This document shows, in pieces, positions 23,012-26,568 of a stretch of DNA of 26,568 nucleotides (its first letter is position 1; each line of letters begins with the position of its first letter). Source of the DNA: Bacteroidales bacterium UBA1800 (GTDB lineage Bacteria; Bacteroidota; Bacteroidia; Bacteroidales; VadinHA17); NCBI GenBank assembly GCA_002319915.1, contig DCFQ01000078.1, positions 1 through 26,568 on the forward strand, in the 5' to 3' direction. The translations under genes were made by a program, and so were the position numbers. The notes beneath the pieces are model-generated. The model was not told where the DNA came from and ran no database searches. It saw only the letters and a list, made by a program, of their open reading frames with translations.

Positions 23012-24349
23012 ATGAACGTAGACAAGATCATGAACAACCTCGAAAAGAAACATCCCGGCGAGGTTGAATATCTGCAGGCAGTAAGGGAAGTGCTCGAGTC
23101 AATTGAGGAAGTGTACAACGAGAATCCGCAGTTCGAATCGGCCAATATCATTGAACGCATCGTTGAACCTGACCGTGTGGTAATGTTCAAGGTACCGTGG
23201 ATTGACGATGAAGGGAATGTCAGGGTGAATCTCGGTTACAGGATCCAGTTCAACAATGCGATCGGCCCGTACAAGGGTGGTCTGCGTTTCCACCCCAGTG
23301 TCAACCTTTCAATCCTCAAGTTCCTCGGCTTCGAGCAGATCTTCAAGAATGCGCTCACCACACTTCCCATGGGCGGGGCTAAGGGCGGGTCGGATTTCGA
23401 TCCCAAAGGAAAGTCGAATAACGAAGTGATGCACTTCTGCCAGTCATTCATGATGGAGCTCTGGAAATATATCGGCCCGGAGACTGACGTACCTGCCGGC
23501 GATATCGGGGTTGGCGGCCGTGAGATCGGATTCCTGTACGGAATGTACAAGAGGCTCAAAGGTGACCATACAGGTGTGCTCACCGGTAAAGGCAGCAACT
23601 GGGGAGGTTCGCTGATCCGTCCCGAGGCAACAGGATACGGATGCGTCTATTTTGCAAAAGAAATGCTTGCAACACGCGGCGAATCATTCGAGGGAAAGAA
23701 AGTTGCTGTCAGCGGGTTCGGGAATGTTGCCTGGGGAGCAGCCCTGAAGGCTACGGAACTTGGAGGGAAAGTTGTGACGATCTCGGGTCCTGACGGCTAT
23801 ATTTACGATCCACAGGGGATATCGGGAAAGAAGATAGATTACATGCTTGAACTCCGTGCATCGAACCAGGATATTGTCAAGCCTTACTCATTCGTCTTTG
23901 AGGGTGCCGAATTCCATGAGGGCAAGAGGCCCTGGGAAGTGAAAGTCGACATCGCACTTCCATGCGCAACGCAGAATGAGCTGAATGGCGATGATGCCCA
24001 GCACCTTGTAGACAACGGCTGCATTTGCGTTTGCGAAGGCGCCAATATGCCCAGCACCCCGGAAGCTATCGAGATCTTCCATAAGAACGGGCTGCTGTTC
24101 TCACCTGGGAAAGCCTCCAATGCCGGCGGAGTTGCCACATCAGGACTCGAAATGTCCCAGAACTCCATGAAAATGAGATGGAACAGCCCTGAGGTAGACA
24201 GCCGCCTCCATGAGATCATGAGGAATATCCACGAGCAGTGCGTGAAATACGGAAAGCGTCCCGACGGGTACGTCGATTACGTAAAAGGCGCAAACATTGC
24301 CGGCTTCCTCAAGGTGGCCAACTCGATGCTGGATATGGGGGTAATATAA
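23012..24349 (+). CDS. gdhA: Glutamate dehydrogenase, hexameric NADP type
   Basis: It interconverts 2-oxoglutarate plus ammonium and glutamate, feeding nitrogen assimilation. The 445-residue length is that of the hexameric bacterial family. Key residues are present: GPYKGGLRFHPSVN (K88), FKNALTTLPMGGAKGGSDFDP (K112, catalytic K124), PAGDIGVGGREIG with its Asp, and the dinucleotide fold GKKVAVSGFGNVAWG. The GGAKGG form of the catalytic loop matches what I recall of Bacteroides thetaiotaomicron GdhA, whereas E. coli has GGGKGG. Cofactor choice (NADPH versus dual) is inferred from family. A second paralogue begins at 26124, with dprA in between. A G/C-rich inverted repeat follows the stop. Confidence 0.96.
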   Translation: MNVDKIMNNLEKKHPGEVEYLQAVREVLESIEEVYNENPQFESANIIERIVEPDRVVMFKVPWIDDEGNVRVNLGYRIQFNNAIGPYKGGLRFHPSVNLSILKFLGFEQIFKNALTTLPMGGAKGGSDFDPKGKSNNEVMHFCQSFMMELWKYIGPETDVPAGDIGVGGREIGFLYGMYKRLKGDHTGVLTGKGSNWGGSLIRPEATGYGCVYFAKEMLATRGESFEGKKVAVSGFGNVAWGAALKATELGGKVVTISGPDGYIYDPQGISGKKIDYMLELRASNQDIVKPYSFVFEGAEFHEGKRPWEVKVDIALPCATQNELNGDDAQHLVDNGCICVCEGANMPSTPEAIEIFHKNGLLFSPGKASNAGGVATSGLEMSQNSMKMRWNSPEVDSRLHEIMRNIHEQCVKYGKRPDGYVDYVKGANIAGFLKVANSMLDMGVI

Positions 24350-24386
24350 AAGAACTCCGCAAACCTTCACCTCCCTGCCCTGTTAG

Positions 24387-24471
24387 CCCCCCTTCCCCCC
24401 TGAAGGGGGGTTAATAAATCAAAAAAAATCCTGAGTATTTTTTCTTGCCCCCCTTCAGGGGAGTGGGGGGG
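24387..24471. terminator. G/C-rich inverted repeat between gdhA and dprA, possible bidirectional terminator
   Basis: Arm 1 is a hairpin by itself: CCCCCCTTC (24387-24395), loop CCCCCT, GAAGGGGGG (24402-24410), followed by TTAATAAATC. Arm 2 (24448-24471) starts CCCCCCTTCAGGGG and ends in seven G then TTTTCG; it is a near reverse complement of arm 1. Between them, AAAAAAAAT and ATTTTTT can also pair around CCTGAGT, so a transcript could fold into one long hairpin. It lies 38 nt after gdhA and 35 nt before dprA. Similar CCCCCTTCAGGGG elements recur in Bacteroidota intergenic DNA from memory, so it may be a dispersed repeat that also stops transcription. Confidence 0.6.
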
Positions 24472-24477
24472 TTTTCG

Positions 24478-24485
24478 TATCTTTA
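24478..24485 (+). promoter_or_regulatory. Possible -7 element for dprA (TATCTTTA)
   Basis: TATCTTTA is one base from TAnnTTTG and ends 20 nt before the dprA ATG at 24506. The same octamer precedes the plug-protein pair. No -33 box could be placed because the upstream DNA is the G-rich repeat arm. Confidence 0.35.
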
Positions 24486-24505
24486 TACGTCTCATTTCCC
24501 GTGCT

Positions 24506-25615
24506 ATGTCGTCAGAAATATCGCTTAAGCATAAAATTGCCTTGAGCATAATTCCGAGGGTTGGAGATATCAATGCCCGGAAGCTCGTCTCTCATTTTGG
24601 CAGCGTTGAAGCCATTTTCAGCGAACCTTACAGGAACCTGGTCAAAATACCCGGAATTGGCTCAGGGCTGGCCAGGTACATAAGCGAAAGGTCATACCTC
24701 GAAGCTGCGGAGAAAGAAGCGGAGTATGTTACCAGGAACAACATTGCCACATACTTTTACCTGGACAATAATTATCCTTTCAGGCTAAAGCAGTGTGATG
24801 ACTCACCGGTGCTTTTCTATTTTAAAGGCAGCTGCGACCTGAACAGTCCAAAGATCATCAGTATTGTGGGTACGCGGAACGCCACCCCGCATGGCAGGGA
24901 ACTGTGCGAAAAGATAATCAGCGGGCTCGCTGCTGGTCATCCTGATCTTGTGGTCATCAGCGGACTGGCTTACGGGATTGATATAACCGCCCATAAAGCG
25001 GCGTTGGCCAGCAAGCTTAAGACTGTCGGGGTTTTGGGGCATGGCTTCAAGACCATTTATCCGTCAGTTCACAGGGCGGCTGCAAAGGAGATCCTCCTGA
25101 ACGGCGGCCTTCTGACAGATTTTGTGTCTGATGCGCTCCCTGAAAGGAACAATTTCCTGAAGAGAAACAGGATCATTGCCGGGATTGCGGATGCCACGCT
25201 GGTTGTCGAATCGGGGATAAAAGGCGGAGCGCTGGTTACCGCTGACATGGCATGCTCATATAACAGGGATGTCTTCGCAGTACCAGGGAGGCCCGACGAT
25301 CAATGGTCGGCCGGGTGTAACAGCCTGATAAAAAACAACAAAGCCGCATTGGCCGAAACATCGGAGGATATTGAATATTTCCTGAACTGGAAGCCCGACA
25401 AAATGCGCGCTGCCATCCAGAGGACGCTTTTTTCCGAGCTCGATGAATCTGAAATGAAGATCCTCGGGCTGATCTCAAAGGAAGGAGAAGTTACAATCGA
25501 TCAGATCTGCAGGACACTTGACATCCCGGTCTACAAGCTTTCAGCACAGCTCCTTCAGATGGAATTCAAGGGTGTCGTGAAGTGCTATCCGGGGAATTTG
25601 TACAGGGTGATTTAG
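24506..25615 (+). CDS. dprA: DNA-processing protein DprA (Smf)
   Basis: DprA binds incoming single-stranded DNA during natural transformation and loads RecA. The 369-residue protein has the full three-part form: an N-terminal helix-hairpin-helix/SAM-like domain (about 8-62, IPRVGDINARKLVSHFG and IPGIGSGLARYI), the Rossmann-like DprA core (about 90-290) with SIVGTRNATPHG (119-130), ISGLAYGIDITAH (151-163), VGVLGHGFKTIYP (174-186), NRIIAGIADATLVVES (221-236), and GGALVTADMA (240-249), and a C-terminal winged helix (about 310-369, DESEMKILGLISKEGEVTIDQI). The YP and GGAL motifs are close to the usual forms. It stands alone between two glutamate dehydrogenase genes and has its own possible -7 element. 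dprA is widespread, so its presence does not by itself prove competence. Confidence 0.96.
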   Translation: MSSEISLKHKIALSIIPRVGDINARKLVSHFGSVEAIFSEPYRNLVKIPGIGSGLARYISERSYLEAAEKEAEYVTRNNIATYFYLDNNYPFRLKQCDDSPVLFYFKGSCDLNSPKIISIVGTRNATPHGRELCEKIISGLAAGHPDLVVISGLAYGIDITAHKAALASKLKTVGVLGHGFKTIYPSVHRAAAKEILLNGGLLTDFVSDALPERNNFLKRNRIIAGIADATLVVESGIKGGALVTADMACSYNRDVFAVPGRPDDQWSAGCNSLIKNNKAALAETSEDIEYFLNWKPDKMRAAIQRTLFSELDESEMKILGLISKEGEVTIDQICRTLDIPVYKLSAQLLQMEFKGVVKCYPGNLYRVI

Positions 25616-25652
25616 ATTTTTCTCCAGGAATTTTGTTACACAGAGGAGACAC

Positions 25653-25666
25653 AGGGGAGACACGGA
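25653..25666 (+). repeat. AGGGGAGACACGGA-family dispersed repeat downstream of dprA
   Basis: Identical over 14 bases to the reverse complement of 21519-21532. The surrounding phrase (ACACAGAGGAGACACAGGGGAG from 25639) continues the same word set. It begins 22 nt after the dprA stop. Confidence 0.7.
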
Positions 25667-25683
25667 GGAGGGAAAGGATGACC

Positions 25684-25713
25684 TCTCCCCAACCCCTCTC
25701 CCAGGGGAGAGAG
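25684..25713. repeat. C-rich/G-rich hairpin (CTCTCCCC / GGGGAGAG)
   Basis: CCTCTCCCC and GGGGAGAG at either end of this stretch form an 8-bp stem; an internal CTCTCCC and GGGAGAG can pair alternatively. It follows the AGGGGAGACACGGA repeat. Similar CTCTCCCC elements are common as dispersed repeats. It could weakly terminate dprA transcription, but no U-run follows (GGCTTTAAAAC). Confidence 0.55.
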
Positions 25714-25851
25714 GCTTTAAAACAACATAAAGAACTGCAGCATTGCATATCAAGGGAAATCAGTTGAGCGACAAATGCATTTTGGCGCTAAACCCGAACT
25801 TTTCAGGCTTGCCTTAAGAATGCGGAGGTATCCGACCGTCAGCGAGGAAAT

Positions 25852-25873
25852 CCCCGCTCACCCGGGAGCGGGG
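25852..25873. repeat. G/C-rich hairpin (CCCCGCTC / GAGCGGGG)
   Basis: An 8-bp perfect stem, CCCCGCTC (25852-25859) and GAGCGGGG (25866-25873), with loop ACCCGG. CTCACCC (25857-25863) and GGGTGAG (about 25882-25888) offer an alternative longer stem. Probably another dispersed palindromic repeat. Confidence 0.65.
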
Positions 25874-26101
25874 GAACGAGGGGGTGAGGCCATTTATATT
25901 AAAAATATTAATTTGAAACCATAAAACACTTTCCACTTATAGTTTCAAAACTCTTTTGCACGTTTGGTACAGAAATAAGTGTTTATCTCTCCGGCTACTG
26001 AATAACTAGTTTTACCATGCCCTTTTAAGCACCTGAAAATCAAAAAGAAATTGACTTTTATTTCATTTTGAAATCAGCCTTTTTAATAAATTCGTATATC
26101 A

Positions 26102-26109
26102 TAATTTTA
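26102..26109 (+). promoter_or_regulatory. Possible -7 element for the second glutamate dehydrogenase (TAATTTTA)
   Basis: TAATTTTA, one base from TAnnTTTG and identical to the tadA element, ends 14 nt before the ATG at 26124. A TTTT at 26081-26084 is 17 bp upstream. The region is very A/T-rich, so chance matches are likely. Confidence 0.25.
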
Positions 26110-26123
26110 AAAATCTTATAAAT

Positions 26124-26568
26124 ATGGACCCAAGAGTGCAGCAATTCATGGCTTTGATCAAAGCCAAAAATCCGGGTGAAAATGAGTTTCACCAGGCTGT
26201 TCAGGAGGTGGCGGAATCACTTATCCCTTTCATCGAGGAGAATCCAAAGTACAAACACGCAAAGATCCTCGAGCGTATAGCGGAGCCGGAAAGAACCATC
26301 ATATTCAGGGTACCCTGGCTCGACGACAAGGGTGAGATCCAGATCAACCGCGGTTTCAGGATTGAAATGAATAGCGCAATCGGTCCATATAAAGGCGGGT
26401 TGAGGTTCCACCCTACGGTAAACATGGGGATACTGAAATTCCTTGCCTTCGAGCAGGTCTTCAAGAACAGCCTCACCACATTGCCCATGGGTGGCGGGAA
26501 AGGCGGGTCAGATTTTGATCCCAAGGGAAAATCTGACAACGAGGTGATGCGGTTCTGCCAGAGCTTCA
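26124..26568 (+). CDS. Glutamate dehydrogenase paralogue, partial (3' end beyond the window)
   Basis: My own translation from the ATG at 26124 gives 148 codons before the right edge, about one third of a normal glutamate dehydrogenase. It aligns without gaps in the core to gdhA of this window: RVPWLDDKGEIQINRGFRIE, GPYKGGLRFHPTVN, FKNSLTTLPMGGGKGGSDFDP and NEVMRFCQSF. By eye the two are about 60 percent identical. The catalytic loop is GGGKGG here and GGAKGG in gdhA. The catalytic lysine is present. It could be a second isozyme with different cofactor use or regulation, as in Bacteroides, which have more than one such enzyme. Completeness cannot be judged. Confidence 0.94.
   Translation, partial: MDPRVQQFMALIKAKNPGENEFHQAVQEVAESLIPFIEENPKYKHAKILERIAEPERTIIFRVPWLDDKGEIQINRGFRIEMNSAIGPYKGGLRFHPTVNMGILKFLAFEQVFKNSLTTLPMGGGKGGSDFDPKGKSDNEVMRFCQSF

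Larger units (their letters stand above)
25616..26123. other. 508-nt gap between dprA and the second glutamate dehydrogenase gene
   Basis: The left half holds dispersed repeats: the 14-mer family, the CTCTCCCC hairpin, and a CCCCGCTC/GAGCGGGG hairpin with flanking CTCACCC and GGGTGAGG. The right half (from about 25890) is A/T-rich with no recognisable repeat; AAACACTT near 25926 and AAGTGTTT near 25978 form a loose inverted pair. No conserved small ORF or tRNA is visible, and reading frames through it are short and repeat-derived. The A/T-rich part probably contains the promoter region, and possibly a long leader, of the downstream gene. Confidence 0.55.

Noticed and set aside
23236..23598. 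Minus-strand open frame of 120 codons, and a similar one at 26201-26539
   Set aside because: Both are antisense to the conserved core of glutamate dehydrogenase; they resemble each other only because the sense genes are paralogues.
25582..25767. Small plus-strand ORF of 61 codons after dprA
   Set aside because: Starts inside dprA in another frame and runs through dispersed repeats; no conserved character.

Overview
The window is a stretch of chromosome from a Bacteroidota bacterium, most likely an uncultured member of the Bacteroidales/Marinilabiliales group. The phylum call rests on several things: a cell-wall and division (dcw) cluster ordered mraZ-rsmH-ftsL-ftsI-murE-mraY-murD-ftsW-murG-murC with no murF; an enlarged MraY; a PASTA-tailed FtsI; a glycine-lipid acyltransferase pair of the GlsA/GlsB type; SusC-like plug proteins; a long divergent PurF-like protein; and repeated TAnnTTTG-type -7 promoter elements with mostly weak Shine-Dalgarno sequences. 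The species cannot be named from the sequence alone.

Layout. Positions 1-11115 hold the dcw cluster, all on the minus strand and transcribed right to left from mraZ; murC is cut by the left edge. Genes overlap or lie 1-10 nt apart, so this looks like one long operon. Just upstream of mraZ are three GTGG boxes exactly 10 bp apart, which look like the MraZ operator. Positions 11419-13435 (plus) carry glsA and glsB for an amino-acid-based membrane lipid. Positions 13429-16559 (minus) carry a yebC, SPOR-domain protein, PurF-like amidotransferase operon whose last stop codon region overlaps the end of glsB. From 16740 the plus strand carries miaB and then two tandem secreted proteins made of a carboxypeptidase-regulatory-like domain plus a TonB-receptor plug but no beta-barrel. 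aspS lies on the minus strand (19679-21433), divergent from tadA. Then come a small membrane protein, an NADP-type glutamate dehydrogenase, dprA, and the first 148 codons of a second glutamate dehydrogenase cut by the right edge.

Most genes are housekeeping: peptidoglycan precursor synthesis and septation, tRNA modification and charging, ammonium assimilation, membrane lipid synthesis, and handling of incoming DNA. The gaps are unusually rich in dispersed short repeats. There is a CTTTGCG family with an identical 17-mer in two gaps, an AGGGGAGACACGGA family with an identical 14-mer in two gaps in opposite orientations, a heptamer array, several G/C-rich hairpins and a CCCGATAGCTATCGGG palindrome.

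I found no defence system, CRISPR array, prophage, transposase, tRNA or rRNA. No clearly new biological system is evident. The best leads are the barrel-less plug pair, the PurF-like protein that has lost part of the usual cluster-ligand motif, the MraZ operator, and the intergenic repeat families.
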